From contig DFTH01000012.1 in assembly GCA_002379425.1 (NCBI GenBank), positions 1-64,000 of the forward strand: a stretch of 64,000 nt of DNA. The letters are read 5' to 3'. The DNA is from Prevotella sp. UBA4217 (GTDB taxonomy: Bacteria > Bacteroidota > Bacteroidia > Bacteroidales > Bacteroidaceae). A program made the position numbers and the translations under genes. Below are positions 39,253-48,558 of the stretch, piece after piece. The notes under the pieces were generated by a model, which did not search any database, was not told the origin of the DNA, and worked only from the letters and a program-made list of their open reading frames with translations. Each line of letters begins with the position of its first letter. The stretch's first letter is position 1.

Positions 39253-41352
39253 ATGAACGATAAGAGAGAGAGGAAGAATCCTTTTTTTGAGCCATATAAT
39301 ACGCCCCACGACGTAGTCCCCTTCGACCGTATTCGGTTGGAGGACTTTGAGGAGGCCATGTTGGAGGGCATCCGCCGTGACGATGAGCAGATAGGGAAGT
39401 TGATCAACAACCCTGAGAAGCCCACCTTCGATAATACCATCATCAGTGTTGATGACGAGAAGGATGGTGAGGGCTATTATGACCTGCTGAGCCGGGTATC
39501 TACCGTGTTCTTCAACTTGCTCTCTGCGGAGACAAACGACGAGATGGATGCCTTGGCCCAGAAGATGAGTCCGATCCTGACCAAGCATGCCAATGATATT
39601 CGTCTCAACGAGCGACTTTTTGAGCGTATCAAGTATGTCCATCAGCATCACCGTAAGTTGACGCCAGAAGAGAAGATGCTTCTCGACAACTGCTACGACG
39701 GTTTTGTGCGCAGTGGAGCCCTGCTGGATGCAGCAGGCAAGGAGCGCCTCCGCCAACTGACTGAGGAGGCTTCGATGCTGGGGCTGCAGTTCTCGCAGAA
39801 TCTGTTGAAGGAGAACAAGGCCTTCTCCCTGCATATTACCGATGAGGCCCAGTTGGACGGTCTGCCCGATACAGCCCGCGAGGCAGCCGCACAGACGGCA
39901 CGCGAACAGGAGAAGGACGGTTGGGTGTTTACACTCGACTTCCCCAGTTACTCGCCGTTCATGACCTATAGCACCCAGCGAGAACTCCGTCGCCAGATGT
40001 ATATGGCGAAGAATACGGAGTGTATCCATGACAATACAGAGAACAATCTGGAGATATGCAAGCGACTTATCAACCTACGCAGGGAGATAGCGCAGTTGCT
40101 GGGTTATAAGACATACGCCGACTATGTGCTGAAGCATCGTATGGCGGGTAATGTGCGCAGTGTCTATAAACTGCTCAATGACCTGATTGATGCCTATAAG
40201 CCTTCGGCCGTCAAGGAGATAAAGGCTATTGAGAAGATGGCCAGAAAGACGATGGGTAAGGACTTCGAACTGGAACCGTGGGACTTCTCTTTCTACTCCC
40301 ATAAACTGCAGTTGGAGAAGTATAATATCGATGCCGAGATGCTTCGCCCTTATTTCGAGTTGTCAAAGGTCATCGATGGCGTCTTCGGACTGGCCAATCG
40401 CCTGTATGGTATCACGTTCAGGGAGAACAAGGATATTCCCGTCTATCATCCCGATGTGAAGGCTTATGAGGTGTTTGATAAGAATGGTGAGTATCTGGCC
40501 GTCTTCTATGCAGACTTCCATCCGCGAAAGGGTAAGCAGGGAGGTGCCTGGATGACAGAGTATCAGGGGCAGTGGAAGGAGCGCCTGGATAAGAAGAAGC
40601 CCTTTGGCGATGATAATATGAGGAACGTGCGTCCGCATGTCAGTGTGGTGATGAATCTCACTAAGCCGACGGCAGAGAAGCCAGCCCTGTTGACACTGGG
40701 TGAGGTGGAGACGTTCCTCCATGAGTTTGGCCACTCCCTCCATGGCATGTTCGCTAATACCCGATTCGAGAGCCTCAGTGGTACGAATGTGTGGTGGGAC
40801 TTTGTCGAACTGCCTTCGCAGTTCATGGAGAATTTCTCCGTCGAGAAAGAATTCCTGCGTACGTTTGCCTTCCATTACGAGACAGGGGAGCCTCTCCCTG
40901 ACGAACTCATCGACCGCATCGTCAAAAGCCGTAACTTCAATGTGGCATACGCCTGTATGCGCCAGGTCAGTTTCGGGCTGCTCGACATGGCCTACTATAC
41001 GAAGAAGGACGAGTTTACCGACGATATTATTCCCTTTGAGAAGAAGGCCTGGGAGAAAGCCATGGTTACCAAGCAGTTGCCCGACACCTGCATGACTGTC
41101 CAGTTCTCCCATATCATGGCAGGCGGCTATGCTGCAGGCTACTATAGTTATAAATGGGCGGAAGTGCTCGATGCAGATGCCTTTGCCGTCTTCAAGAAAG
41201 AAGGTATCTTTAATCAGGCGACGGCCCAACGCTTCCGCGACCAGATACTCTCAAAAGGTGGTACGGAGAATCCGATGACACTCTATAAACGGTTCAAGGG
41301 CAGTGAACCCACGATTGACGCTTTACTAAAGAGAAATGGAATCAAACGATAA
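39253..41352 (+). CDS. M3-family zinc metallopeptidase (peptidyl-dipeptidase Dcp-like)
   Basis: 699 residues from ATG 39253 (MNDKRERKNPFFEPYNTPHDVVPFD). It has no signal peptide, so it is cytoplasmic. The long helical N-terminal lobe is typical of M3. The zinc motif HExxH is H490-EFG-H494 in FLHEFGHSLHGMF, with the third ligand Glu expected ~25 residues later in the WDFVELPSQFMENF segment. A C-terminal Tyr-rich stretch (GGYAAGYYSYKWAEVLDADAF) matches the Dcp substrate-binding region. It removes dipeptides from peptide C-termini in protein turnover. Its end overlaps the dCMP deaminase gene by 17 bases. Confidence 0.94.
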   Translation: MNDKRERKNPFFEPYNTPHDVVPFDRIRLEDFEEAMLEGIRRDDEQIGKLINNPEKPTFDNTIISVDDEKDGEGYYDLLSRVSTVFFNLLSAETNDEMDALAQKMSPILTKHANDIRLNERLFERIKYVHQHHRKLTPEEKMLLDNCYDGFVRSGALLDAAGKERLRQLTEEASMLGLQFSQNLLKENKAFSLHITDEAQLDGLPDTAREAAAQTAREQEKDGWVFTLDFPSYSPFMTYSTQRELRRQMYMAKNTECIHDNTENNLEICKRLINLRREIAQLLGYKTYADYVLKHRMAGNVRSVYKLLNDLIDAYKPSAVKEIKAIEKMARKTMGKDFELEPWDFSFYSHKLQLEKYNIDAEMLRPYFELSKVIDGVFGLANRLYGITFRENKDIPVYHPDVKAYEVFDKNGEYLAVFYADFHPRKGKQGGAWMTEYQGQWKERLDKKKPFGDDNMRNVRPHVSVVMNLTKPTAEKPALLTLGEVETFLHEFGHSLHGMFANTRFESLSGTNVWWDFVELPSQFMENFSVEKEFLRTFAFHYETGEPLPDELIDRIVKSRNFNVAYACMRQVSFGLLDMAYYTKKDEFTDDIIPFEKKAWEKAMVTKQLPDTCMTVQFSHIMAGGYAAGYYSYKWAEVLDADAFAVFKKEGIFNQATAQRFRDQILSKGGTENPMTLYKRFKGSEPTIDALLKRNGIKR

Positions 41353-41773
41353 ACAACAGAAACTGGACTCACGCTATCTGAGGATGGCACGTATCTGGGC
41401 AGAAAACTCCTACTGCCAGCGCCGTCAGGTTGGTGCCTTGGTGGTGAAGGACAAGATGATCATCAGTGATGGCTATAATGGTACGCCCAGTGGGTTTGAG
41501 AATGTGTGTGAGGATGATGATAACGTTACCAAACCGTACGTGCTCCATGCGGAGGCCAATGCTATTACCAAACTCGCCCGTAGTAACAATAATAGCGATG
41601 GGGCCACGATCTATATCACGGCCTCTCCCTGCATCGAGTGTGCCAAATTGATTATTCAGTCGGGCATCCGGCGGGTGGTATATGGTGAGAAATACCGTCT
41701 GACGGATGGCATCGATCTCTTGAAGCGTGCTGGCATCGAGGTCATCTATATGGAAGTGAAAAGTGAGGAATAG
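41336..41773 (+). CDS. dCMP deaminase-family protein (zinc-dependent)
   Basis: 145 residues. The cytidine/deoxycytidylate deaminase fold has zinc ligands in VLHAEANAI (HAE) and SPCIECAKLI (PCxxC). An N-terminal MARIWAENSYCQRRQVGALVVKD helps place it with deoxycytidylate deaminases, also related to ComEB-type proteins. By family it converts dCMP to dUMP for dTTP synthesis. It overlaps the peptidase gene and is followed after 2 bases by the S41 protease gene, so the block is one operon. Confidence 0.92.
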   Translation: MESNDKQQKLDSRYLRMARIWAENSYCQRRQVGALVVKDKMIISDGYNGTPSGFENVCEDDDNVTKPYVLHAEANAITKLARSNNNSDGATIYITASPCIECAKLIIQSGIRRVVYGEKYRLTDGIDLLKRAGIEVIYMEVKSEE

Positions 41774-41775
41774 AC

Positions 41776-43479
41776 ATGAGCAAGAATAAGAATTACCGGT
41801 TTACCCCCCTGTGGATGGCAGTCTCTGTTGTCATAGGAATCCTGATAGGGACCTTCTATGCCAATCACTTCTCTGGCAATCGGCTAAATATCATCAACTC
41901 CAGCGGTAACAAACTCAATAACCTGCTCCACATCATTGATGACCAGTATGTGGATACGGTGAATATTAATGACCTCGTGGAGAAGGCAATGCCCCAGATA
42001 CTGAGTGAACTTGATCCGCATTCCGTCTATATCACTGCCCGTGAAGGAGAGATAGCCAATGATGACCTGCGCGGCTCTTTCTCTGGTATCGGCATAGAAT
42101 TCACCATCCGTCAGGACACCATCCGTGTGCAGAACGTGATCAGTAACGGCCCGGCGGAGCGTGCCGGCGTACTGGCGGGCGATAAGATCGTGGAGGTTGA
42201 CGACTCTGTCTTCGTAGGGAAAAAGGTGACTAATGAGGAAGCGATGCATCGTCTGAAGGGACCTAAGGATACGAAGGTGAAACTTGGCGTCATCCGTTAT
42301 GGCGAGAAGAAGATTCAGCATATCACCGTCACCCGTGGCGAGATTCCCACGAAGAGCGTCACTGCCAGTTACATGCTGGATGATGAGAGCGGGTATATCA
42401 AGATTCGAAACTTTGGTGAGAATACCTATCCAGAACTGCTCATTGCACTGGCAAAACTATCCCAGAAGGGCTTTTCCAATCTCGTGATAGACCTGCGCAG
42501 CAATACAGGCGGCTATCTGGAGTCGGCTGTTCAGATTGCCAATGAGTTCTTGTCCAAGGGCCAGTTGATCGTCTATACAGAGGGCCGTCGCTATCCACGT
42601 CAGGAGTATCGTGCTGATGGGCGAGGCTCCTATCAGCGCATCCCACTGGTCGTTCTTGTCGATGAGGCCTCTGCTTCTGCATCGGAGATTCTTGCCGGTG
42701 CTATCCAGGACAACGACCGTGGAACGATCGTCGGGCGCCGGTCCTTCGGTAAGGGCCTGGTACAGAAACCGATGGAGTTCAGCGACCACTCGATGATCCG
42801 TTTGACTATCGCCCGTTACTATACCCCATCTGGTCGATGCATCCAGAAACCGTATGCCGACGGGGAGGACTATGAGGGTGATTGGATGCAGCGTTACCAG
42901 CACGGGGAGTTCTTCTCTCAGGACAGCATCAAGCATACGGGACCAGCCTATCATACTAATAACGGACGGACGGTCTATGGCGGCGGCGGTATTACTCCCG
43001 ATATATTCATCCCGGAGGATACCATTGGCATGACATCCTATTATAAGGAGGCATCCATGACGGGACTGATCCTTCAGTTTGCCTATAACTATACGGATGC
43101 CAACCGTACCAAACTGAGCAGTATGACTGACGTGTGGGAAATGGAACGCTACCTGAAGTCACAGAATACAGTGGAGAAGTTCGTCGTGTTTGCCGACAAG
43201 AATGGACTGAAGCGCCGCAATCTCATGATCCAGAAGTCTCACAAACTGTTGGAGCGCTTTGTCAATAGCCGTATCATCTATAATATCCTCAATGAGCAGG
43301 CGTGGACGGAATATCTCAACCGCGACGATCCTGCTGTTATTGAGACGCTCCGTCTGTTCCGCAACGGTGAGGCTTTCCCGCAGAATAGCGCTCCCGCAGA
43401 GCGTGCTAATGGTAAGGTTGCCATGTTGTTCGACAGCCATTGCCGTAAGATGTCACGGTTTTCTATTGCCCATGCGTAA
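41776..43479 (+). CDS. S41-family C-terminal processing protease (CtpA-like)
   Basis: 567 residues. An N-terminal membrane anchor (~10-28), a helical domain, a PDZ domain (~95-180) with GSFSGIGIEFTI and GPAERAGVLAGDKIVEVDD, and the S41 catalytic core (~195-385). The catalytic Ser lies in EASASASEILAGAIQD and the Lys in RRSFGKGLVQ. The C-terminal ~170 residues are the usual helical extension of Bacteroidetes Ctp proteases. It works in the periplasm cutting proteins near their C-termini. The last 8 bases overlap the following gene. Confidence 0.94.
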   Translation: MSKNKNYRFTPLWMAVSVVIGILIGTFYANHFSGNRLNIINSSGNKLNNLLHIIDDQYVDTVNINDLVEKAMPQILSELDPHSVYITAREGEIANDDLRGSFSGIGIEFTIRQDTIRVQNVISNGPAERAGVLAGDKIVEVDDSVFVGKKVTNEEAMHRLKGPKDTKVKLGVIRYGEKKIQHITVTRGEIPTKSVTASYMLDDESGYIKIRNFGENTYPELLIALAKLSQKGFSNLVIDLRSNTGGYLESAVQIANEFLSKGQLIVYTEGRRYPRQEYRADGRGSYQRIPLVVLVDEASASASEILAGAIQDNDRGTIVGRRSFGKGLVQKPMEFSDHSMIRLTIARYYTPSGRCIQKPYADGEDYEGDWMQRYQHGEFFSQDSIKHTGPAYHTNNGRTVYGGGGITPDIFIPEDTIGMTSYYKEASMTGLILQFAYNYTDANRTKLSSMTDVWEMERYLKSQNTVEKFVVFADKNGLKRRNLMIQKSHKLLERFVNSRIIYNILNEQAWTEYLNRDDPAVIETLRLFRNGEAFPQNSAPAERANGKVAMLFDSHCRKMSRFSIAHA

Positions 43480-44011
43480 GGAAGAACTCAGGGAATTTAT
43501 CCGAAGGCAGAAGCGACAGTTCACTCCACAGCAGTTGGAGGAACTGTCGCTTCCTGTTATTGCCCGTCTGCGCCCGTTACTTACAACGGCCCATACCGTT
43601 ATGGCCTATTATTCCCTGCCGGATGAAGTATATACGCACCAGTTGTTAGATGAGTTGGTGGATGAAGGTAAGACTGTCCTGTTACCGAGAGTCCTTGACG
43701 ATGAGACGATGGAACTGTGCCGCTATACTGGTCAGGATGACCTGCGCAGAGGTGCCTTCCATATCATGGAGCCCATCGGCGAGCATTTTTCCGATCTCTC
43801 CTCTATCGACCTCGTCCTCACTCCTGGTGTCGCCTTCGATGCTCAGGGCCATCGCCTTGGCAGGGGGCGCGGCTATTACGACCGCTTCCTGAGTTCGCTA
43901 AGGACTGTCCCCGGGGAGTTTACCCGTGTTATTGGTGTCTGTTTCGATTTCCAGAAAGTGCCGGAAGTACCGGTCGATGCCAATGACATCCCGGTGGATA
44001 TCGTCGTCTAA
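43472..44011 (+). CDS. 5-formyltetrahydrofolate cyclo-ligase
   Basis: The start is ATG 43472 (MRKEELREFIRRQKRQF), overlapping the S41 gene by 8 bp; longer upstream frames lie within that gene. The product is 179 residues. The motif GRGRGYYDRFL (~135-145) and the preceding PGVAFDAQGHRLG are signatures of the MTHFS/YgfA family, and early basic residues KRQ bind folate or ATP. It converts 5-formyl-THF with ATP to 5,10-methenyl-THF. Its stop overlaps that of the convergent dciA gene. Confidence 0.94.
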   Translation: MRKEELREFIRRQKRQFTPQQLEELSLPVIARLRPLLTTAHTVMAYYSLPDEVYTHQLLDELVDEGKTVLLPRVLDDETMELCRYTGQDDLRRGAFHIMEPIGEHFSDLSSIDLVLTPGVAFDAQGHRLGRGRGYYDRFLSSLRTVPGEFTRVIGVCFDFQKVPEVPVDANDIPVDIVV

Positions 44012-44298
44012 TTGAAGCGTATATCTGCGATAACCTGACTGCCTACATGCTCATTCAGTTGCTTCACGATATCCTGTCGTCGCATGGACAGGTCCGCCCT
44101 CAGGGCAGGACTCGTCAGGTGGACGAACAGGGTCTGGTTGCGGATGTAGAGACTATGGGTATAGCAGGCAACGGCATCACCCATTACCGTGGGCCACGAG
44201 TCGATGAGCCGTTTCTGCAGTAATGGCGTCTCCAGTCCCTGTGAACGCAGGTTCCTGAGGATCAGGTTCTTCAGTTCTTGTACGTCTCTCTTAAACAT
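44008..44298 (-). CDS. DUF721/DciA-family protein
   Basis: 96 residues from ATG 44298 (MFKRDVQELKNLILRNLRSQGLE). The domain is the compact DUF721 type (WPTVMGDAVACYTHSLYIRNQTLFVHLTSPALRADLSMRRQDIVKQLNEHVG). In bacteria without DnaC or DnaI, DciA helps load the DnaB helicase. The position right after recF, with an 8-bp overlap, supports a replication or repair role. Confidence 0.88.
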   Translation of the reverse strand: MFKRDVQELKNLILRNLRSQGLETPLLQKRLIDSWPTVMGDAVACYTHSLYIRNQTLFVHLTSPALRADLSMRRQDIVKQLNEHVGSQVIADIRFN

Positions 44299-45397
44299 GT
44301 ATGTCTCCGTTTTCCACGTGGAATATCTTATAGTCATGGGATGAGCGGCTCAGGATGCTGTCCAGATGCTCGCGGTTGGTATCCGTGATGAATATCTGTC
44401 CGAACTCGTCGCCCGCCACCAGCCTGACGATCTGCTCCACCCGCTCAGCATCCAGTTTGTCGAAGATGTCGTCAAGCAGGAGTAGGGGAGTGGTCTGATG
44501 GTTCGTGCGCCGGAGGAAGTCAAACTGTGCCAGTTTCAGGGAGATGACGAAGGTCTTGTGCTGACCCTGACTGCCCTCGCGCTTTAGGGGGTGTCCGCCT
44601 AAGGTGAAGACAAGGTCGTCTCGGTGCACACCATGGAGCGAATACCCCATGATACGGTCTTTCGCCCTGTCGCGCTGGATGACCTCCTTCAGCGGACCGC
44701 GCTGACAGTGTGACACGTATTCGATGCTAACCTGCTCCTTGTTGCCGGATATCTGTTCGTAGTAGTGCTGGAAAATCGGCACCAGTTGCTTGACGAAGGC
44801 ATCTCGCTGTTGGTATATCCGCTCTCCTTCGATAGCCATCTGCTCTTCCCAAAGTGCCATGATCTCTGGGTCTGGCTCGTCCTCCTGTTTCAGCATGGCA
44901 TTGCGCTGTTGCAGGGCCTTGTTGTAGCGGTTCATCGACTCTATGTAGTTCCGGTCGTACTGTGAGATGACGATATCCATCAGTTTGCGCCGTTCCTCGC
45001 TGCCTCCTTCGATGAGCAGGGTGTCAGAGGGGGATACCATGACCAGCGGTATCAGTCCGATATGCTCGGAGAGGCGCCTGTATTCCTTCTTGTTGCGCTT
45101 GAAGTGTTTCTTCGTACCGCGTTTCATGCCCACGGAGATCGTTTCCGAATCCTCTGAGAACTCCGAGGGCTCTGAGTATTTCCCCTCAATCATGAGGAAT
45201 TCCTGTCCGTGGCGGATTACCTGTGAGTCGATGGGGTTGTTGGATGAGTGGCAGAACGAGAGGAAGTAGATGGCATCCAGCACATTTGTCTTGCCCACAC
45301 CGTTCTGGCCGATGAGGCAGTTGATCTTCGGCGACAATTCCAGTGTGGCCGAAGGGATATTCTTATAGTTGATCAGCGATAACTTCTCGAGAATCAT
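44291..45397 (-). CDS. recF: DNA replication/repair protein RecF
   Basis: 368 residues from ATG 45397 (MILEKLSLINYKNI). Walker A GQNGVGKT (~33-40), a signature-like HREGSQGQHKTFVISLKLAQ as REGSQGQHKT, and Walker B LLLLDDIFDKLD near residue 310 are those of RecF. It binds gapped DNA and helps load RecA in gap repair. The next gene, dciA, overlaps. The -7 box ends only 4 bases before the ATG, so the mRNA may be leaderless. The start chosen avoids a longer frame through the promoter. Confidence 0.95.
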   Translation of the reverse strand: MILEKLSLINYKNIPSATLELSPKINCLIGQNGVGKTNVLDAIYFLSFCHSSNNPIDSQVIRHGQEFLMIEGKYSEPSEFSEDSETISVGMKRGTKKHFKRNKKEYRRLSEHIGLIPLVMVSPSDTLLIEGGSEERRKLMDIVISQYDRNYIESMNRYNKALQQRNAMLKQEDEPDPEIMALWEEQMAIEGERIYQQRDAFVKQLVPIFQHYYEQISGNKEQVSIEYVSHCQRGPLKEVIQRDRAKDRIMGYSLHGVHRDDLVFTLGGHPLKREGSQGQHKTFVISLKLAQFDFLRRTNHQTTPLLLLDDIFDKLDAERVEQIVRLVAGDEFGQIFITDTNREHLDSILSRSSHDYKIFHVENGDIHV

Positions 45398-45401
45398 AGT
45401 G

Positions 45402-45409
45402 CAAAGGTA
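45402..45409 (-). promoter_or_regulatory. Promoter -7 box (TACCTTTG) abutting the recF start
   Basis: Minus-strand TACCTTTG-CACT-ATG. Transcription would begin at or next to the start codon. No -33 TTTG is seen at the usual distance. Confidence 0.55.
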
Positions 45410-45421
45410 AGAAAAAAAAAT

Positions 45422-45546
45422 GAGAAATGAGGAATGAGGAATGAGAAATGTTGGACGCAAATCTCTTAAAGGGTTAAATTCGGTTAAATTGCTGTTGATT
45501 CCCTGCATTTCTTTAAACATTTCTCATTCCTCATTCCTCATTTCTC
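45422..45546. repeat. Perfect 31-bp inverted repeat between recF and the TPR gene
   Basis: The left arm 45422-45452 (starts GAGAAATGAGGAATGAGG) is the exact reverse complement of 45516-45546, with a 63-bp AT-rich spacer containing two GGTTAAATT-like units. Each arm is made of ATGAGGA/ATGAGAA units. It may form a cruciform or be a small palindromic element. Confidence 0.8.
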
Positions 45547-45558
45547 GTTAAAAAGTAG

Positions 45559-45566
45559 TAACTTTG
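45559..45566 (+). promoter_or_regulatory. Promoter -7 box (TAACTTTG) of the TPR gene and ribH
   Basis: TAACTTTG, 33 bases before ATG 45600. The right arm of the 31-bp repeat occupies the -33 region. Confidence 0.6.
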
Positions 45567-45599
45567 CACCCGATTTTGGAAATTAATACATAAAATATA

Positions 45600-46283
45600 A
45601 TGGCAACAAAGAACAATCAACAGCAGGAAGCCCCCACGATGGAGGAATCCCTGAACCAGAGCGAAGCCTTCTTCCTGAAGTATAAGAAGGCCATTATCGG
45701 CGTTGTGGTAGCCCTTGTGGTGATCATCGCTGGTGCAGTACTTTACAAGACATACGTTTCAGAGCCCAACGAGCAGAAGGCCAGCACGGCAATCGCCAAA
45801 GGGCAGGATTATTTCGCACAGGGACTCTTCCAGCAGGCCCTTTCGGGTGACAGCACTGGTTTCAAGGGCTTTGCCAAACTTGCTGATGAGTACAGCAGTA
45901 CAGACGCAGGCAACCTGGCCAACCTCTATGCTGGTCTCTGCAATGCCCAACTCGATAAGTGGGATGAGGCCGTGAAGTATCTGGAGAAGTACGATGGTGC
46001 CGACGATGCGATGATTACTCCTGTGGCAGAGGGTGCCCTGGGTAATGCATACGCTCACCTGAACCAACTCGACAAGGCCGTCTCTCATCTGAAGAAGGCT
46101 GCCGAGAAGGCCGACAACAACTCGCTCTCTCCCACCTACCTCATTCAGGCTGGCGAGATCCTTGAGAGCCAGGGTAAGGGTGATGAGGCCCTGAAACTCT
46201 ATCAGCAGGTGAAGGAGAAGTACTTCAACTCCATGCAGTATCAGCGCATCGACGAGTATATCGAGCGCGTATCCGCCAAGTAA
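45600..46283 (+). CDS. Membrane-anchored tetratricopeptide-repeat protein
   Basis: 227 residues. A basic/polar N-terminus is followed by a single transmembrane helix (~31-51: AIIGVVVALVVIIAGAVLY), with the remainder outside. TPR-like helical pairs span ~60-225, with AGLCNAQLDKWDEAVKYLEKY, GNAYAHLNQLDKAVSHLKKA and AGEILESQGKGDEALKLYQQV. The layout resembles the YfgM-like TPR family, an envelope chaperone, but a specific function cannot be assigned. It precedes ribH by 3 bases, so the two are co-transcribed. Confidence 0.85.
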   Translation: MATKNNQQQEAPTMEESLNQSEAFFLKYKKAIIGVVVALVVIIAGAVLYKTYVSEPNEQKASTAIAKGQDYFAQGLFQQALSGDSTGFKGFAKLADEYSSTDAGNLANLYAGLCNAQLDKWDEAVKYLEKYDGADDAMITPVAEGALGNAYAHLNQLDKAVSHLKKAAEKADNNSLSPTYLIQAGEILESQGKGDEALKLYQQVKEKYFNSMQYQRIDEYIERVSAK

Positions 46284-46286
46284 GCA

Positions 46287-46763
46287 ATGGCAACAGCACT
46301 CCATAACCTCAGCGACTACGACTTCTCGAAGGTTCCCGATGCGTCGAACATGATCTTCGGAGTGGTAGTCGCTGAGTGGAATCCAGAGATTACGGGCGCT
46401 CTGCTCGAAGGCTGTGTTTCTACGTTAGAGAAGCACGGCGCACTGCCCGAGAATATCCACGTGAAGACCGTGCCAGGTTCTTTCGAACTGATCTACGGTG
46501 CCCATCAGATGACGCTCAACGATGGCTATGACGCCATCATTATCCTCGGTTCCGTCATTCGTGGCGAGACTCCGCACTTCGACTATATCTGTCAGGGTGT
46601 CACCGAAGGTATCGCCCGCTTGAATGCCACGAGCAATATCCCTGTCATCTATGGACTGCTCACGACCAATGATTTGCAGCAGGCCAAGGACCGTGCAGGC
46701 GGTAAGTTCGGCAACAAAGGCGATGAGTGTGCCGTTGTTGCTATCAAGATGGCAAAGTTCTAA
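46287..46763 (+). CDS. ribH: 6,7-dimethyl-8-ribityllumazine synthase
   Basis: 158 residues. Conserved features are [10 protein letters not shown] (~27-36), [11 protein letters not shown] (~61-71), the [18 protein letters not shown] segment with the catalytic His, and the [23 protein letters not shown] end motif. It condenses 5-amino-6-ribitylaminouracil with dihydroxybutanone phosphate in riboflavin synthesis. The final 20 bases overlap the 3' end of the convergent ABC exporter gene. Confidence 0.96.
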   Translation: MATALHNLSDYDFSKVPDASNMIFGVVVAEWNPEITGALLEGCVSTLEKHGALPENIHVKTVPGSFELIYGAHQMTLNDGYDAIIILGSVIRGETPHFDYICQGVTEGIARLNATSNIPVIYGLLTTNDLQQAKDRAGGKFGNKGDECAVVAIKMAKF

Positions 46764-48558
46764 GTTGATAGTATTTCCCTTTCATCGTTAGAAGTTCTTC
46801 ATGGGTGCCTTGTTCAATGATGCGCCCATGTTCGAGCACGATGATCTGGTCTGCGTTCCTTACTGTGCTGAGACGGTGGGCAATGACGAAGGTCGTGCGC
46901 CCCTGCATGAGTTTGTCCATGCCCTTCTGTACCAGAGTCTCCGTACGGGTGTCGATGCTCGAGGTGGCTTCGTCGAGGATAAGGACAGGCGGGTTTGAGA
47001 CGGCAGCGCGGGCGATGGCCAGCAACTGGCGTTCACCTTGCGACAGGTTGCCGCCGTCGCCATTGAGCATGGTCAGGTAGCCATTGGGCAGACGCCGGAT
47101 AAAGTCGTCGGCTCCCACGAGTTTGGCAGCCTCCACGCATGCCTCGTCTGTGGCATCGAGTTTGCCGTAGCGGATGTTGTCGAGCACGGTTCCTGTGAAG
47201 AGGTGTGTCTCCTGCAGCACGATACTCATGCCCTGGCGCAGTGAGCGCTTCGAGATGTCGGTGATGGGGATGCCGTCGTAGAGGATGCGTCCACCCTGAA
47301 TCTCATAGAAGCGGTTAATCAGGTTGATGATCGTGGTCTTGCCAGCGCCTGTGCCGCCTACAAAGGCTATCTTCTGCCCGGGATTGGTGTTGATGTCGAT
47401 GTCGAAGAGCACCTGTTTCTCACTGGTGTAGCCGAAATCCACATCCTTGAAGTCAACGTCGCCCTTGGGGTCCTCCAGCACGATCTTGCCCTCGTCAGTC
47501 TCGGGTTCCTCGTCCATCAGGTTGAATACGCGTTCTGCGCCTACGGATGCATTCAGCACGCTGTTGATCTGCTGGCTTACCTGTGAGATGGGACGCGTAA
47601 AACTCTTGTTGAGTTGCAGGAAGGCTACCACCGTACCCAGTGTCACCATGCCCCAAGAGCCATTGATGGCCAGGGTGGCCCCCACGACAGCCAGACAGAC
47701 GAAGCCGAAGTTACTGATGCCGCCATTCACGGGCATGACGATGTTGGCAAAGCGGTTGGCATTGCAGGCTGCTGTGCGCAGTGCCTCGTTGATCTCCTCA
47801 AATCGGCTGATGGCCTGCTTCTCATGGCAGAATATCTTGATGACCTTCTGCCCAGTGAGCATTTCCTCTATGTACCCGTTCACGTTGGCCAACCGTTGCT
47901 GTTGTGTGCGGAAGAAGTCGCGCGAGCGCTTGCCGATCTTGGTGGTGGTCACGGCCATCACCACTGCCATCGCGATACTCACCAGCGTCAGCGGTACGCT
48001 CAGCACAATCATCGAGGTAAACGTGGCCACGATGGTGATGATCGACGAGAAGACCTGTGCCAATGCCGTTGAGATCATCTGGCGCAGCGAATCGACATCG
48101 TTGGTATAGACACTCATGATATCGCCGTGCGAGCGCTGGTCGAAATACTGGATAGGCAGGTGCTGCATCTTCTCGAAGATGATCTTCCGCAGTCTGAGCA
48201 TCGTTCCCTGGCTGATGTGGATCATCAAGCGGTTGTAGGTGTAGGAGCAGACGGTGCCGAAGAAGAGGATGAGGCCCAGTTTGAACAAGGTCTGTGCCAG
48301 CGACTGGTACTGCGGATTCTCCGCCTGTGTCAGCGGCACGATATAGTCGTCCATCAGCGTCTTGGTGAACAGTGATGATATCAGCGAGGTGACAGAGGAG
48401 ACAAATACGCATGCCAGTACGATGACTATCGCCCACCTGTAATGCTTCACGACGAATGTGAACATCCTCAGGAGCGTAGCCCGCTGCTGCTTGTCGATCT
48501 TCTGGAATCCTGCTTGAGCCCTTGGTCCGCGAGGCCCTCCGAAGTTTGGTTGTCTCAT
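46744..48558 (-). CDS. ABC exporter half-transporter with canonical ATP site (heterodimer subunit)
   Basis: 604 residues from ATG 48558 ([15 protein letters not shown]). An N-terminal Gly/Pro/Arg-rich extension precedes six transmembrane helices (~40-330) and an ATP-binding domain (~365-600). Walker [10 protein letters not shown], signature LSQGERQLL, Walker B with catalytic Glu ([12 protein letters not shown]) and H-loop VIAHRLSTV are all canonical. With the upstream gene, whose site is degenerate, it should form an asymmetric heterodimeric exporter of the TM287/288 or BmrCD kind, exporting drugs, lipids or peptides. The genes overlap by 4 bp. Confidence 0.93.
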   Translation of the reverse strand: MRQPNFGGPRGPRAQAGFQKIDKQQRATLLRMFTFVVKHYRWAIVIVLACVFVSSVTSLISSLFTKTLMDDYIVPLTQAENPQYQSLAQTLFKLGLILFFGTVCSYTYNRLMIHISQGTMLRLRKIIFEKMQHLPIQYFDQRSHGDIMSVYTNDVDSLRQMISTALAQVFSSIITIVATFTSMIVLSVPLTLVSIAMAVVMAVTTTKIGKRSRDFFRTQQQRLANVNGYIEEMLTGQKVIKIFCHEKQAISRFEEINEALRTAACNANRFANIVMPVNGGISNFGFVCLAVVGATLAINGSWGMVTLGTVVAFLQLNKSFTRPISQVSQQINSVLNASVGAERVFNLMDEEPETDEGKIVLEDPKGDVDFKDVDFGYTSEKQVLFDIDINTNPGQKIAFVGGTGAGKTTIINLINRFYEIQGGRILYDGIPITDISKRSLRQGMSIVLQETHLFTGTVLDNIRYGKLDATDEACVEAAKLVGADDFIRRLPNGYLTMLNGDGGNLSQGERQLLAIARAAVSNPPVLILDEATSSIDTRTETLVQKGMDKLMQGRTTFVIAHRLSTVRNADQIIVLEHGRIIEQGTHEELLTMKGKYYQLRTLPS

